This document shows, piece by piece, positions 34,943 through 43,637 of a stretch of 64,000 nt of DNA (its first letter is position 1; the number at the start of each line of letters is the position of its first letter). The DNA lies in assembly GCA_965219565.1 (NCBI GenBank), contig OZ244780.1:2976001-3040000 (forward strand), in the 5' to 3' direction. The DNA is from DAOUJI01 sp965219565. Its GTDB lineage: Bacteria > Chloroflexota > Dehalococcoidia > Lucifugimonadales > JAGWBF01. Both the position numbers and the translations under genes were made by a program. Under the pieces are notes generated by a model that saw only the letters and a program-made list of their open reading frames with translations, had not been told where the DNA came from and ran no database searches.

Positions 34943-34948
34943 TAGAAT
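34943..34948 (+). promoter_or_regulatory. -10 box for the Cys/Met-metabolism gene
   Basis: TAGAAT at 34943-34948 lies 32 bp before the ATG at 34981. No convincing -35 box is seen. The ribosome binding site GGAGGAC precedes the ATG. Confidence 0.4.
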
Positions 34949-34980
34949 TGCAATGGTCACCCTTGTTGCTTGGAGGACCT

Positions 34981-36159
34981 ATGAACATAGAGACCATCGC
35001 AGTTCACAGCGGGCACTCCTTCGATCCAGCTACTGGTGCGATCACTCCGCCGATCCAGATGTCCACTACCTTTAAGCGCGCTTCTGATGGCACCTACCCC
35101 CAAGGGTTCGTCTATGGGCGATCAGATAACCCTACTCGTAGCCTCCTCGAGGAGTGTGTCCGAAGCCTTGAGGGAGGGGCCGCCGCAGCCGCGTTTTCTT
35201 CAGGTATGGCAGCAATCATGAGCGTGTTCCAGGCCTTGTCTGCTGGCGACCATGTCATCGCGCCGCAGGACGTCTATCATGGCACGGCACGTCTGTTGCG
35301 TGAGAGGTTGGCCCGGTGGAATCTGAGCACGTCTTTTGTTGACATGACGGACATCGATGAAGTCCAGTCGGCGATGAAGCCCTCCACCAAACTCGTACTT
35401 GTTGAAACCCCGTCCAATCCCATGCTGAAGATCACCGATATCGCAATGGTGGCGGACGCGGCCCACCAACGCGGAGTCAAGTGCGTTTGCGATAACACTT
35501 GGGCCAGCCCCGTGCTCCAGCGGTGCTTCGATTTTGGCGCCGACCTGGTCGTCCATTCCACTACCAAGTACCTGGGTGGCCACGGAGACGTGACCGGAGG
35601 GATGGTCGTCTCCGCCCGTGATGACGACCTATTCAGAGAAATCCGTGGGATACAGCAAGACGGTGGAGCAGTCCCGTCTCCCTTCGACTGCTGGTTGGTG
35701 CTCCGCGGCGTACGAACCCTGCCCCTCAGGATGCGGGCCCATTCGGAGAACGCCGCCAAGGTAGCCGAATTCCTTGACGAGCATCCCAGTGTCTCTGAAG
35801 TGTTCTACCCAGGGCTTGAAGGTCACCCTGGACACGGTATCGCCCGCCGACAGATGGCCTTGTTCGGCGGCATGCTCTCCTTTCGCGTACGAGGAGGAAG
35901 CGAAGAAGCGTTCGGGGTGGCAGCCAGGACTTCGCTCTTTACCAGGGCCACGAGCTTGGGCAGCTACGAAAGTCTCATCGAGCACAGGGCTTCCATCGAA
36001 GGACCAGAAAGCCGTACTCCCGACGACTTGCTGCGTGTTTCGGTGGGACTGGAGAACGCGGCTGATCTCATATCAGACTTGGAGCAAGCCCTAAGGGAGA
36101 CAGATAAAAGAAATGCTGTCCATGGTGCTTCGAGCAACAAAAAAAGCCTGGACACATAA
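34981..36159 (+). CDS. Trans-sulfuration family PLP enzyme (cystathionine gamma-synthase/lyase-like)
   Basis: The ATG at 34981 has a strong GGAGGACCT upstream and gives 392 residues. Family motifs are VHSGHSFDPATGAITPPIQ, VYGRSDNPTRSLLEE, AAAFSSGMAAI, the DNTWASP region, and the PLP-lysine site HSTTKYLGGHGDVTGG. The C-terminal GSYESLIEHRAS is typical of the Cys/Met-metabolism family. Which reaction it carries out (cystathionine gamma-synthase, gamma-lyase or methionine gamma-lyase) cannot be told from sequence alone. It stands alone, between an IS remnant and a 600-bp gene-free stretch. Confidence 0.9.
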   Translation: MNIETIAVHSGHSFDPATGAITPPIQMSTTFKRASDGTYPQGFVYGRSDNPTRSLLEECVRSLEGGAAAAAFSSGMAAIMSVFQALSAGDHVIAPQDVYHGTARLLRERLARWNLSTSFVDMTDIDEVQSAMKPSTKLVLVETPSNPMLKITDIAMVADAAHQRGVKCVCDNTWASPVLQRCFDFGADLVVHSTTKYLGGHGDVTGGMVVSARDDDLFREIRGIQQDGGAVPSPFDCWLVLRGVRTLPLRMRAHSENAAKVAEFLDEHPSVSEVFYPGLEGHPGHGIARRQMALFGGMLSFRVRGGSEEAFGVAARTSLFTRATSLGSYESLIEHRASIEGPESRTPDDLLRVSVGLENAADLISDLEQALRETDKRNAVHGASSNKKSLDT

Positions 36160-36164
36160 ACAGA

Positions 36165-36203
36165 CAGGGGAGACCATCACAGATGTAGCTAGGTCCTCCC
36201 CTG
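36165..36203 (+). terminator. Hairpin after the PLP-enzyme gene
   Basis: CAGGGGAGACC (36165-36175) pairs with GGTCCTCCCCTG (36192-36203) with one bulge. It sits 6 bp after the stop codon. The T-tract behind it is weak (GGCTTTGTTC), so termination efficiency is uncertain. Confidence 0.5.
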
Positions 36204-36778
36204 AGGCTTTGTTCTAGGGCCTGGCAGAGGGGCTCCTCCTCTAGCTCCAGCCCTGTGTCGAGGGCCTACCGAGAGGGGACGCCAACGAGGGATATGTCGT
36301 CCGATTCCGGGACCTGACCTTACCGGGCTATGTACCCGTGAACCCAGCCCAGACGTATAGCATCTCTCGCGTCTCGTCAGCCTTGTCGTGGCGACTGTGG
36401 CCGGTGGCTATTTCAAGGCTCGCCGCGTTGCACTCGCTCTAGGTGCGGTTCGCCCGGACGACCGCCTTCTTTTGCAGCAATCCAACCCTCGCCATAACTG
36501 CCCACATTGCTAGGCCGTGTGGGATCCTCTTCAGGGAATACGACGTACCCTCTACTCCCGGTCAACCAGCCTCATTTGTGGCGGCGCGGCCACCACAAGG
36601 AGTGCAACACAAAAGATGGCCGCAGTTACGTGCTTGCCTAAGATTTCACCGGTGCTCTGAGAAGGGGCAGGACTAGGCGGGCTGACCGGTCAAAGTCCTT
36701 CCGAGTTGCCTGGATCGGATGTTCCTGATACTCGTAGGCCTATGACTCAGCATCAAAGGCCTGCCGGAGAGCGGCCCG
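36204..36778. other. Gene-free stretch between the PLP enzyme and the helicase
   Basis: About 570 bp show no reading frame that looks like a gene on either strand; the longest, 36443-36676, has no family features and a high Arg/Pro content. I see no tRNA-like fold or repeat. It could be decayed coding DNA left by an old insertion. Confidence 0.5.
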
Positions 36779-38161
36779 CTACGAAACTCTCGCGCGCGGC
36801 TGCAATGCCTTACTAGCGGCGGTCCATGGCTTGCGAGTGAACCGGCGGCCTAAGCCTCGCTCGATCTCACGCCATTTCCCCTCTTCCTCCAGCGTGATGA
36901 ACGTTACCGCCTCACCGGAGCGGCCCATGCGGCCAGTCCGTCCGACACGGTGCGTGAACAGCAGTTCTGAGTCGGGCAGGTCAAAGTTAATTACCTGACC
37001 AATACCCTCAATATCCAAGCCTCTGGCGGCGACATTCGTTGCTATCAATATCGACGCGACGCCGGAACGGAAGTCCATCAACACACGTTCACGTGCGTTT
37101 TGACTGAGGTTGCCTTGGAGCCCCCCAACCGGGTACCCCAACGAATCGAGTTGTCTTGCCAGCTTCTTGACGCCGTGCTTGGTCTTACCAAAAACGATGA
37201 CCGGAGCGCCATTCCGCTGGTCCAACAACGTTTGAAGAGCTTCCATCTTGTCGCTCTTCTGGATGGTGTAGACCACGTGTTCCACAGCTTGCGACTCCCG
37301 CAGGTTCGGGTTCAATGCCACAGTTACAGGGTGGCGTAGGTGCTTTTTAGCGGTCTTCTCCACCCAGTCAGGCATGGTTGCGGAGAAGAGCGCCGTTTGC
37401 CGTCCGGGGGGCGTTCGACTAAGGATAGCGTCGACGTCGTGGGCAAAACCCTGGTCCAACATTTCGTCTGCTTCATCCAACACTAGGAACCGCACTGATC
37501 GCAGGTCTAGAGTGCCCTGTCGTAGATGGTCCAGGGTGCGGCCAGGTGTACCAACGATGATTTGGGCCCCGGTCTTCAACGCTTGATATTCCGGCCTCAA
37601 CGACCTGCCGCCGTAGAGTAACGTCACACGCAACCGCTGGGATGAAGCCAGGGCCTCTATGACCCCGGCCACCTGAATGGCCAACTCGCGGGTGGGCGTC
37701 AACACAAGCGCCTGGATTTGACGAAGCGACGAGTCGCACTGCTCGATCAGGGGCGCTGCAAACGCCAGCGTCTTTCCGGACCCTGTGGGCGCCTGTGCTA
37801 TCAGGTCCCGTCCCGCCAGGAGATTAGGGATGGCCTGCTCTTGAATCGGTGTTGCTTCCGATATGTTCATCCGGGAAATCGCCGCCCTAGTGGCGGCCTT
37901 CAAAGGCATTCCAGAAAACACTGAGGCGAACACGGGATCTACCAGGGGTCCATTTTCAGCAAAGGACTCGCCCACCGGTGTTTTGACGGTGGAGGAAAGG
38001 CCATTACGACGGGCATTGAAGCATGGGCGGCAGTACGTTGGTCTGTCCGGGCTTGGCCGGAAGGGGACGGTCGTAGACGCGCCGCAATCAGCACAAATGG
38101 CTTGGCGGCGCTGGGTGCGAGGAGACAGAATTGGGCGACTGGGCAGAGATTCGACAGGCAT
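36779..38161 (-). CDS. DEAD-box RNA helicase with N-terminal zinc ribbon
   Basis: The 460-residue product has a small CxxC...CxxC zinc ribbon at residues 23-46 (CADCG and CRPCF). A complete DEAD-box core follows: Q motif TPIQEQAIPNLL, motif I APTGSGKT, PTRELAIQ, motif II VLDEADEML, motif III SATMPDWV, and motif VI HRVGRTGRMGRSG. The C-terminal tail is short and basic. The zinc ribbon resembles the CxxC-x-(n)-CxxC domains on small Chloroflexi RNA-binding proteins and may add RNA affinity. Roles in ribosome assembly or RNA decay are typical. Confidence 0.93.
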   Translation of the reverse strand: MPVESLPSRPILSPRTQRRQAICADCGASTTVPFRPSPDRPTYCRPCFNARRNGLSSTVKTPVGESFAENGPLVDPVFASVFSGMPLKAATRAAISRMNISEATPIQEQAIPNLLAGRDLIAQAPTGSGKTLAFAAPLIEQCDSSLRQIQALVLTPTRELAIQVAGVIEALASSQRLRVTLLYGGRSLRPEYQALKTGAQIIVGTPGRTLDHLRQGTLDLRSVRFLVLDEADEMLDQGFAHDVDAILSRTPPGRQTALFSATMPDWVEKTAKKHLRHPVTVALNPNLRESQAVEHVVYTIQKSDKMEALQTLLDQRNGAPVIVFGKTKHGVKKLARQLDSLGYPVGGLQGNLSQNARERVLMDFRSGVASILIATNVAARGLDIEGIGQVINFDLPDSELLFTHRVGRTGRMGRSGEAVTFITLEEEGKWREIERGLGRRFTRKPWTAASKALQPRARVS

Positions 38162-38335
38162 ACGGAAACAGACTCCTTGGCATACAGAGGTGACACAGAT
38201 GATTCAGCGCGGGGCGAAAAGACGAGAGTGCGGGGGTCTGATGGTCCGTTGCTGTGCGAAACCTTGGCGCGTCAATGGGCGCGCAACCGCTATTGTAACA
38301 GACTTGCCCCAAGGCGTATACGGGTGCAGACAGCG

Positions 38336-38483
38336 GTAACTGTTCAGACTTTGCGAGACATGCGGGCAATTGGCCTGGAGCGTAGAGGAGTCTCTTGCCT
38401 CTTCTTCTCTCGCCGGCGGGAGAAGATTGAGATGGGGGTTCCCTTCCAACTTCTACCGGAGACCACCGAGTCTGAACAGTTAC
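38336..38483. repeat. MITE-like element with 15-bp inverted ends
   Basis: GTAACTGTTCAGACT (38336-38350) is repeated as an exact inverted copy at 38469-38483. Between them lies a near-perfect hairpin (TTCTCTCGCC/GGCGGGAGAA, about 38403-38424) related to the repeat at 12214-12248. There is no coding capacity. No target duplication is clear, so the element may be old. The remainder of 38162-38659 contains no gene. Confidence 0.5.
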
Positions 38484-38659
38484 GTTCAGAGGTTCCAAAA
38501 AATTACGTGCTCAAATAGTTACTATCAGACGACAGGGCGCCGTTCGATGCGGTCATGGCTGGCCGGGTGTTGAGAACCGGGGGTGGGGACGGGCTGACGG
38601 CGGGCGGGAAAAGGCTTATGATGGAAACTAGGGCAAGAAATTCCTGAAGGGGGTCCACG

Positions 38660-39487
38660 GTGATCATAGGAGCCATCACCAACTCATGGAAAGAGCACAT
38701 TCCCCACACCGACATGGCCCGGATGGTCGAGCGGGTACGGAACCGCGGGGCGTCCCACATTGAGCTTCGGCAAACGTTTCTAGGCCAGTATGAGCAGGGC
38801 AGCGGAGACGACTGGCGCCCTGACGTAGCCGGGCTGGAGCGGCTGTCGCGCACTTTCCCTACGATGTCCTTCAACCTGGCCGCGGGTTATCCCTGCCTAA
38901 GCCGGGAACAGGACCCTAAAGAGACGGTATTCCAAGCCTGCCTGGAGACGGCCAAGCGGGTCAACCCCGTTACACCCCGTCTGCGCCTGGTGGATACAAC
39001 CCGCTCCGAGGGATTCTGGGAGCGGCCGGAGGACATACCCGAGACAGCCCTTGGAGTCGCCGCGCTGGTCCGCGAAGCCGCGAGCCAGGATGTTCAGCTG
39101 TTCCTGGAAAACGGCCCCCAGCCCATCCGCTCGATGGTCTTACTGGTCCAGGAGGTCCGAAACTCCCTTAGCCCGGAAGAAGCGGCCTATTTCGGTCTAT
39201 GCCTGGACCCAATCAACAGCCTTAGGACCGACCCCGACAGTGACCCGGTAGCGGAACTGGACGAGGCGCCCGACGACTATATTTTCATGATGCATTTCAA
39301 GCAGACCCGCGGCGGAGAAGCCTACCCGTCGGTGGGCGAAGGGGACCTGGACTACTCCAAGCTTCTTAAGACGTTGGAGGCGAAGGGATACAAAGGGCTG
39401 GCCGTCCTGGAGATACCGCCTCAAGAAGAGGTCTTCGACAACTTCCGCGACAGCGTGGAGTACCTCAGCGCCGCGACTGGTACATGA
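38660..39487 (+). CDS. Sugar phosphate isomerase/epimerase-type TIM-barrel protein
   Basis: The 275-residue product (GTG start) fits the xylose-isomerase-like/AP-endonuclease-2 TIM barrel family. SHIELRQTFLG holds the first metal-ligand Glu, LFLENGPQP the second, GLCLDPINS a further site, and MMHFKQTRGG plus VLEIPPQEEVFDN the rest. Such proteins isomerise or epimerise sugars or inositols, but many are of unknown activity. It lies upstream of the tandem repeat array. Confidence 0.83.
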   Translation: MIIGAITNSWKEHIPHTDMARMVERVRNRGASHIELRQTFLGQYEQGSGDDWRPDVAGLERLSRTFPTMSFNLAAGYPCLSREQDPKETVFQACLETAKRVNPVTPRLRLVDTTRSEGFWERPEDIPETALGVAALVREAASQDVQLFLENGPQPIRSMVLLVQEVRNSLSPEEAAYFGLCLDPINSLRTDPDSDPVAELDEAPDDYIFMMHFKQTRGGEAYPSVGEGDLDYSKLLKTLEAKGYKGLAVLEIPPQEEVFDNFRDSVEYLSAATGT

Positions 39488-39504
39488 CGATCCCAGGCCT
39501 CATT

Positions 39505-39732
39505 CTCTTGTAGGGGCGACCGGCTCTTGTAGGGGCGACCGGCTCTTGTAGGGGCGACCGGCTCTTGTAGGGGCGACCGGCTCTTGTAGGGGCGACCGGC
39601 TCTTGTAGGGGCGACCGGCTCTTGTAGGGGCGACCGGCTCTTGTAGGGGCGACCGGCTCTTGTAGGGGCGACCGGCTCTTGTAGGGGCGACCGGCTCTTG
39701 TAGGGGCGACCGGCTCTTGTAGGGGCGACCGG
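39505..39732 (+). repeat. Twelve exact 19-bp tandem repeats
   Basis: The unit CTCTTGTAGGGGCGACCGG occurs 12 times without a mismatch (12 x 19 = 228 bp) between the stop of the TIM-barrel gene and the end of the glycine-oxidase-like gene. The last unit runs into GGCGGTCGCC, forming a hairpin GGCGACCG/CGGTCGCC (39724-39740). A single degenerate copy is at 42641-42669. The perfect identity implies recent slippage expansion of a palindromic repeat. The period is not a multiple of three and it is not coding. Confidence 0.95.
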
Positions 39733-39805
39733 CGGTCGCCCAGCCCCATCCACGAACAGTCGTTTGATAGTCCGGCCAAGCGCCTGCACCACCTGTCAGA
39801 GCGCG

Positions 39806-40921
39806 TCAGCGTCCGGTAAATCGGGCAGGGTCGAACGGAGCGACGGGGAGCGACGTAGCGCCGTCAGAGACCAGGTCGGCGGCCGCGGCGCCCATAGAGG
39901 CCCCCAACAGTATCCCCTTGCGCCCGGCGCCGGTGGCCAAGACCACGTTGTCCCACCCTGGGGCTTGTCCGACGATGGGAAGGCCGTCTCCCGACACCGG
40001 CCTGAAGCAGGCAGTCTGAAGACGCACCGTCGCTGACGCTAGGCTGGGCATCATCTTCAAGGCACCCTCGAAGATACCCTCTCGGGCCTCCGCAGTCGGC
40101 TCGTCGAAGAATCCCACTTCTTCCTCCGTGGTGCCAATCCACACCAGCCCGTCCCACTTGGCGGATATGTAGTCGCCTCCTGAGCCGTATACCGTGCGGA
40201 CAGGACCTTTCGCGGCCTCCAGCCTCAGTATCTGGCCCTTCACGGGAGTCACTGGAATTTCGACGCCCAGCCACTCGGCGGCTGCGTTCATCCACGGCCC
40301 CATTGCAAAGATGACAGAGCCGCACTCCAACCGGTCCTCTTCAAGCAGGACTGATTGGATTAGCCCGGCGGCCGCTTGGATTCCTGTCACGCGGCCTTGC
40401 CTGATTTCCACTCCCAGCTTCTCGGCGGCTGCGGCTATGCCCAGGGTGTATTGGTAAGAGTCGATCAGCCAACCGCCGTCCACGTGGAGAGCTTTGACGA
40501 TGTTCTGAGACAGCTCAGGCTCCAACGAACGGACTTCGGACGCGTCCAGCCAGACGGGATCGAAACCGTCGAGACGTCCCGCCAGTTCATACAACCACTC
40601 GAATTCCGAGGCCTCCGTCTCGTGCATCGCAACCCACATGCAGGTCGTGGGACTCAAATGGTTCTCTACGCCGGTCTCCGCCTCAAGCTCTTTCGCCAGA
40701 GCCACGGTTCGGCGTAGTCCCTCCACGGCCAGGGGTTCCAAGGAAGTTGGGATGCCGTGGCCGTTAAGGGGATTGAGGATTCCAGCAGCGTAACCGGACG
40801 CGCAAGCGGCCACCGCATCGGCTTCGATTACGGTGACCTTAACTCCCTTGCGGGCCAGGTAGTAAGCGGCGGAGACTCCGGCTATTCCTCCGCCTACGAT
40901 AACTGCGTCGTTGGCTGCCAT
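39806..40921 (-). CDS. FAD-dependent D-amino-acid/glycine oxidase-like (DAO) protein
   Basis: The 371-residue product starts with the FAD dinucleotide-binding motif AVIVGGGIAGVSAAYYLARKG and a Glu at the end of the second beta strand (VIEAD). DAO-family motifs follow: GYAAGILNPL, LPIVGQAPGWDNVVLATGAG and GASMGAAAADLV. It resembles ThiO-type glycine oxidases, which make the imine used for thiamine synthesis, but no thiamine genes are nearby. It could act on sarcosine or other amines instead. Confidence 0.88.
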   Translation of the reverse strand: MAANDAVIVGGGIAGVSAAYYLARKGVKVTVIEADAVAACASGYAAGILNPLNGHGIPTSLEPLAVEGLRRTVALAKELEAETGVENHLSPTTCMWVAMHETEASEFEWLYELAGRLDGFDPVWLDASEVRSLEPELSQNIVKALHVDGGWLIDSYQYTLGIAAAAEKLGVEIRQGRVTGIQAAAGLIQSVLLEEDRLECGSVIFAMGPWMNAAAEWLGVEIPVTPVKGQILRLEAAKGPVRTVYGSGGDYISAKWDGLVWIGTTEEEVGFFDEPTAEAREGIFEGALKMMPSLASATVRLQTACFRPVSGDGLPIVGQAPGWDNVVLATGAGRKGILLGASMGAAAADLVSDGATSLPVAPFDPARFTGR

Positions 40922-40998
40922 AAGTCTTCGGCGCTAATGTTAGCCTATCCTGGGACAAACTTAAATGGGTTGGACGGCATTGCCGTCTCCACACACGC

Positions 40999-41790
40999 AT
41001 GGGATACTTGAACCCGATGCCTGCAAGCGGATGGAGAATCGCACCCGGCGCCCTGGAATGCCCCCTGGTTATAGCCCACCGCGGAGGGGCGGGGACCGCT
41101 CCGGAGAACACCCTGGCCGCATTCAGGCAAGCCCTGGACATTGGATGCGACGGTGTTGAGTTGGACGTGAGGTTGAGTCGCGACAAAGAGGCCGTCGTAA
41201 TCCACGACCGCCGCTTGGAGCGAACCACCGACGGCTCCGGGTTTGTGGGCGCCCACACTATGGACCAACTGCGAGAACTGGATACTGGCGCCTGGTTCAG
41301 CTCTGAATACGCCGGAGAAAGGCCGCCTTCTCTGGACGACGTGTTCAGGGAACTGCCGGACGACTTTCTGATATATGTGGAGATAAAGGCTTGGGGGCCT
41401 TCCATGTGGCCACTGACGAGGCGTGTGGCGGAGCTGGTCGGGACTTATCGCCGCTGGGAGAGCACCCTGGTAGCCAGCTTCAATCCCATAGTCTTGCTCT
41501 GCCTGAGGATGCTGGACTCTCGGATAGTGCGGGGCTGCATCTACTCGGCCAGACAACCCCTGCCATTGCGCCGAAGGTGGATGAGTCCCCTCACTGACCC
41601 ACACTGGTACGCGCCCGCCCAGGCCTCCATCGACGGCCCGGCCGTGCGGCGCTATCAGGCAGGCGGCCGGGCCGTAGCCGTTTGGGACCTGGAGACTGAG
41701 GAGAACATAGAAGTGCCGACGCAGTGGGGCGTCGACGCCGTGGTGACCGACTATCCCCGCCTGTATATGGAGCGGATGAGCCGCCTATAA
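40999..41790 (+). CDS. Glycerophosphodiester phosphodiesterase
   Basis: The 263-residue product has the GDPD signature: LVIAHRGGAGTAPENTLAAF with the catalytic His and Glu, then DGVELDVRLSRDKEAVVIHD with metal and second-His sites, and later YVEIKAWG. The end has AVAVWDLETEENIEVPTQWG and ends VTDYPRL, as usual. It hydrolyses glycerophosphodiesters to glycerol-3-phosphate and an alcohol. No signal peptide is seen, so it is probably cytoplasmic. Confidence 0.9.
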   Translation: MGYLNPMPASGWRIAPGALECPLVIAHRGGAGTAPENTLAAFRQALDIGCDGVELDVRLSRDKEAVVIHDRRLERTTDGSGFVGAHTMDQLRELDTGAWFSSEYAGERPPSLDDVFRELPDDFLIYVEIKAWGPSMWPLTRRVAELVGTYRRWESTLVASFNPIVLLCLRMLDSRIVRGCIYSARQPLPLRRRWMSPLTDPHWYAPAQASIDGPAVRRYQAGGRAVAVWDLETEENIEVPTQWGVDAVVTDYPRLYMERMSRL

Positions 41791-41842
41791 CAGCAGCCCG
41801 CCCATGAGACGACAAGACGCCAACATATAGGAGGCCGGACAG

Positions 41843-42112
41843 ATGCAACTGTACTGGAAGGAACGTAGGAAAGGTCAACAGCTGGTGCTGGCTGCGGAGG
41901 ACGGGAGCGAGATGGAGGTGGGCGCAGTGAGGGAAACCCCGCGGGGTTTCGATGCGCTGGCCAAGACCAACACCTATGACCCGGGCCGCGCTCAGAAGGG
42001 CTTCGCCAGCATGGACGACGCAAAGGCTTTCGTGGAGTCTTTCAGCCCGTGGTTGATATTCGGCGGACACCCGGGGCTGGACGTAGAGATCGAGGTGCGT
42101 CCGGCGGACTAA
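41843..42112 (+). CDS. Small hypothetical protein
   Basis: The 89-residue product starts at an ATG eight bases after AGGAGGC. It reads MQLYWKERRKGQQLVLAAED and ends with FSPWLIFGGHPGLDVEIEVR. It looks like a compact alpha/beta domain with no transmembrane segment or metal motif. I do not recognise the family. It lies 52 bp after the GDPD gene and may be co-transcribed, and is convergent with the DUF2007-like gene. Confidence 0.6.
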   Translation: MQLYWKERRKGQQLVLAAEDGSEMEVGAVRETPRGFDALAKTNTYDPGRAQKGFASMDDAKAFVESFSPWLIFGGHPGLDVEIEVRPAD

Positions 42113-42114
42113 CC

Positions 42115-42471
42115 TTAATTCAGGATGCGGCTGACCAGAAGCTCGACTAGTCCGAACAGCAACGCCCCGGCGGTGATAATCAAGAGTATGACTAGTGTCG
42201 TCGAAATCGGCCTGCTGGCGCTCTGCTGACGTTCGAGGACCTCAGCGGGAGGCAGGTCCAACACGTCGCAGGCGCGCACCACGTCCTCCTCATAGACGTA
42301 GAGAGCGTGGGGCACGTTGAAGACGCCGACCCCCAGCCCCGGCCCTGCGCCCAACGACCGCACGGCACAGGCGATGTCCTCTTCCCGCAGGCGGGTGGCG
42401 GCCAGTTGGGCCTCGGGTTCGTTGTCGAACACCGTGAGCCTGGTTTGCTTTTGGCGTCTCGGTCCGTTCAT
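42115..42471 (-). CDS. DUF2007-like signalling domain protein with membrane anchor
   Basis: The 118-residue product has a DUF2007-like N-terminus (LTVFDNEPEAQLAATRLREE, then HALYVYEEDVVRACDVLDLP), the small ferredoxin-like domain called putative signal transducing protein. A single membrane helix follows at about residues 92-112 (TTLVILLIITAGALLFGLVE). The N-terminal domain would face the cytoplasm. The function of DUF2007 is not known. Confidence 0.7.
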   Translation of the reverse strand: MNGPRRQKQTRLTVFDNEPEAQLAATRLREEDIACAVRSLGAGPGLGVGVFNVPHALYVYEEDVVRACDVLDLPPAEVLERQQSASRPISTTLVILLIITAGALLFGLVELLVSRILN

Positions 42472-42600
42472 CGGTTTGGGGCGTTGATATGGTTGGGGCC
42501 GCAGGATTATACCGCTACATGGACAGCGCCGCCAAACCTGGGAGCCACCGTTGGACTGCGATTCGTGGGACTATGGGATTTCATGATTGTGGCTCCCCGG

Positions 42601-42675
42601 CTTGTGGTGAACTCGTCGAAGCATCTTGCTGAGCCTGCTGAAGGGGCGACCGGCGGACGCCCAGGCCCCAGTGCG
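42601..42675. repeat. Two dispersed repeat copies in tandem
   Basis: 42601-42640 (CTTGTGGTGAACTCGTCGAA and following) is a relative of the palindromic repeats at 43814-43860 and 49778-49829. 42641-42675 (AAGGGGCGACCGGCGG and following) is a degenerate copy of the unit forming the array at 39505-39732. Together they show two repeat families side by side. Confidence 0.55.
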
Positions 42676-42726
42676 AAAGAAGAGAAGGGCAGGCCCAAAC
42701 CAACTGCAAATCTCTCGCCGCCGTGC

Positions 42727-42732
42727 TACAAT
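42727..42732 (+). promoter_or_regulatory. -10 box of the PH-like membrane protein gene
   Basis: TGCTACAAT gives an extended -10 (TACAAT 42727-42732) only 6 bp before the ATG at 42739, so the message would start at or just after the ATG (leaderless). Confidence 0.5.
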
Positions 42733-42738
42733 GTTGCC

Positions 42739-43206
42739 ATGTACCAGTCACCGCCCATACACACCGACCGGCACAAAGCGTCCTTCAATTTTACCCTTAT
42801 TCTGTCCATTGGCGTCGTGGTGGTTGGGGTGCTCAGCGGCTTCGAGCCAATCCTTATCATTATGGGCATTGCCTTCGGGGCGTTCGCATGGTTTACGACG
42901 CCCACCCAATATGTAATCTTCGAGGACAGGGTGCAAATCGTCTACGGACGTCCACGCACCAGGGACCTGGGTTTTCATGAAGTCGCAGGATTCGAGGCAA
43001 TCAATCTGCCCTTCGGCATGAGGTTGATGATTGTCACAGACAGGGGCCGCCGCCACTTCATCCAACCCCGTGACCCGGAGCAGTTCGGTGGGCTGCTTCA
43101 AGATGCGTTGAGCAGGTTTAGAGCCAGGTACGGGATGCCCGAGCCCCAACCTCCGCCTGAATCCCCGCCTCCTGTCGACCCGGAGCCGCCTGACCCGTCG
43201 GCCTAA
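42739..43206 (+). CDS. Small membrane protein with PH-like domain
   Basis: From the ATG at 42739 the product is 155 residues; the open frame upstream is repeat DNA. Two adjacent membrane segments (FNFTLILSIGVVVVGVLSGF and PILIIMGIAFGAFAWF) are followed by a domain with YVIFEDRVQIVYGRPRTRDL and RRHFIQPRDPEQF, like bacterial PH (bPH2-type) domains. A Pro/Glu-rich tail ends the protein. Such proteins may bind membrane or partners; the role is unknown. Confidence 0.65.
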   Translation: MYQSPPIHTDRHKASFNFTLILSIGVVVVGVLSGFEPILIIMGIAFGAFAWFTTPTQYVIFEDRVQIVYGRPRTRDLGFHEVAGFEAINLPFGMRLMIVTDRGRRHFIQPRDPEQFGGLLQDALSRFRARYGMPEPQPPPESPPPVDPEPPDPSA

Positions 43207-43262
43207 CAGCCTCCACACCTTCAGCCAAACTTCTGGGAGTTGTTCCCGCACTGCCCGAGGCG

Positions 43263-43637
43263 TCAGGTCCGCTTTCTCACATAGGTCCCGACCATCTTGT
43301 CAAACCAGCTCTGCTTCTTCTCGTCGAATACGCAGAAGAAGTGGCCCAGCAGCAACGGGACCAGCGGGAAAGCGACTACTTTGCCAATAACTTCCCTGAT
43401 GGCCGCCCGGGCCATTCCTATGTCGCCGCCGTCCGTAGTAACCACCGTGATCCTGAAGACCATCTTGCCCGGGGTCTGGCCTCTCAGGCCTGTAAAGAGG
43501 GTGAAATAGGCAGCGTGGGCTACCCACGCAATGCCAACGGCCACATCACGGCCAAAGAGATAGACAAGCAGCGAATCGAACGCAAAGAGAATCAGCAGGT
43601 CCGTGGCCAGGGCCAAAAGCCGGATGAAGAAGCCCAT
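43263..43637 (-). CDS. RDD-family membrane protein
   Basis: The 124-residue product has the RDD pattern: FFIRLLALATDLLILFAFDS opening with the Arg/Asp motif, GQTPGKMVFRITVVTTDGG in the middle, and DEKKQSWFDKMVGTYVRKR at the end. Three hydrophobic segments are seen. No start exists further upstream, so the ATG at 43637 (GGAG three bases before) is the likely start. RDD proteins are small transporters or membrane proteins of mostly unknown function. Confidence 0.8.
   Translation of the reverse strand: MGFFIRLLALATDLLILFAFDSLLVYLFGRDVAVGIAWVAHAAYFTLFTGLRGQTPGKMVFRITVVTTDGGDIGMARAAIREVIGKVVAFPLVPLLLGHFFCVFDEKKQSWFDKMVGTYVRKRT

Noticed and set aside
36443..36676. 77-codon plus-strand ORF in the gene-free stretch
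   Set aside because: No ribosome binding site, no family pattern and high Arg/Pro/Cys content.
39505..39732. CRISPR array
   Set aside because: Units are 19 bp, directly abutting and without spacers, so it is a simple tandem repeat.
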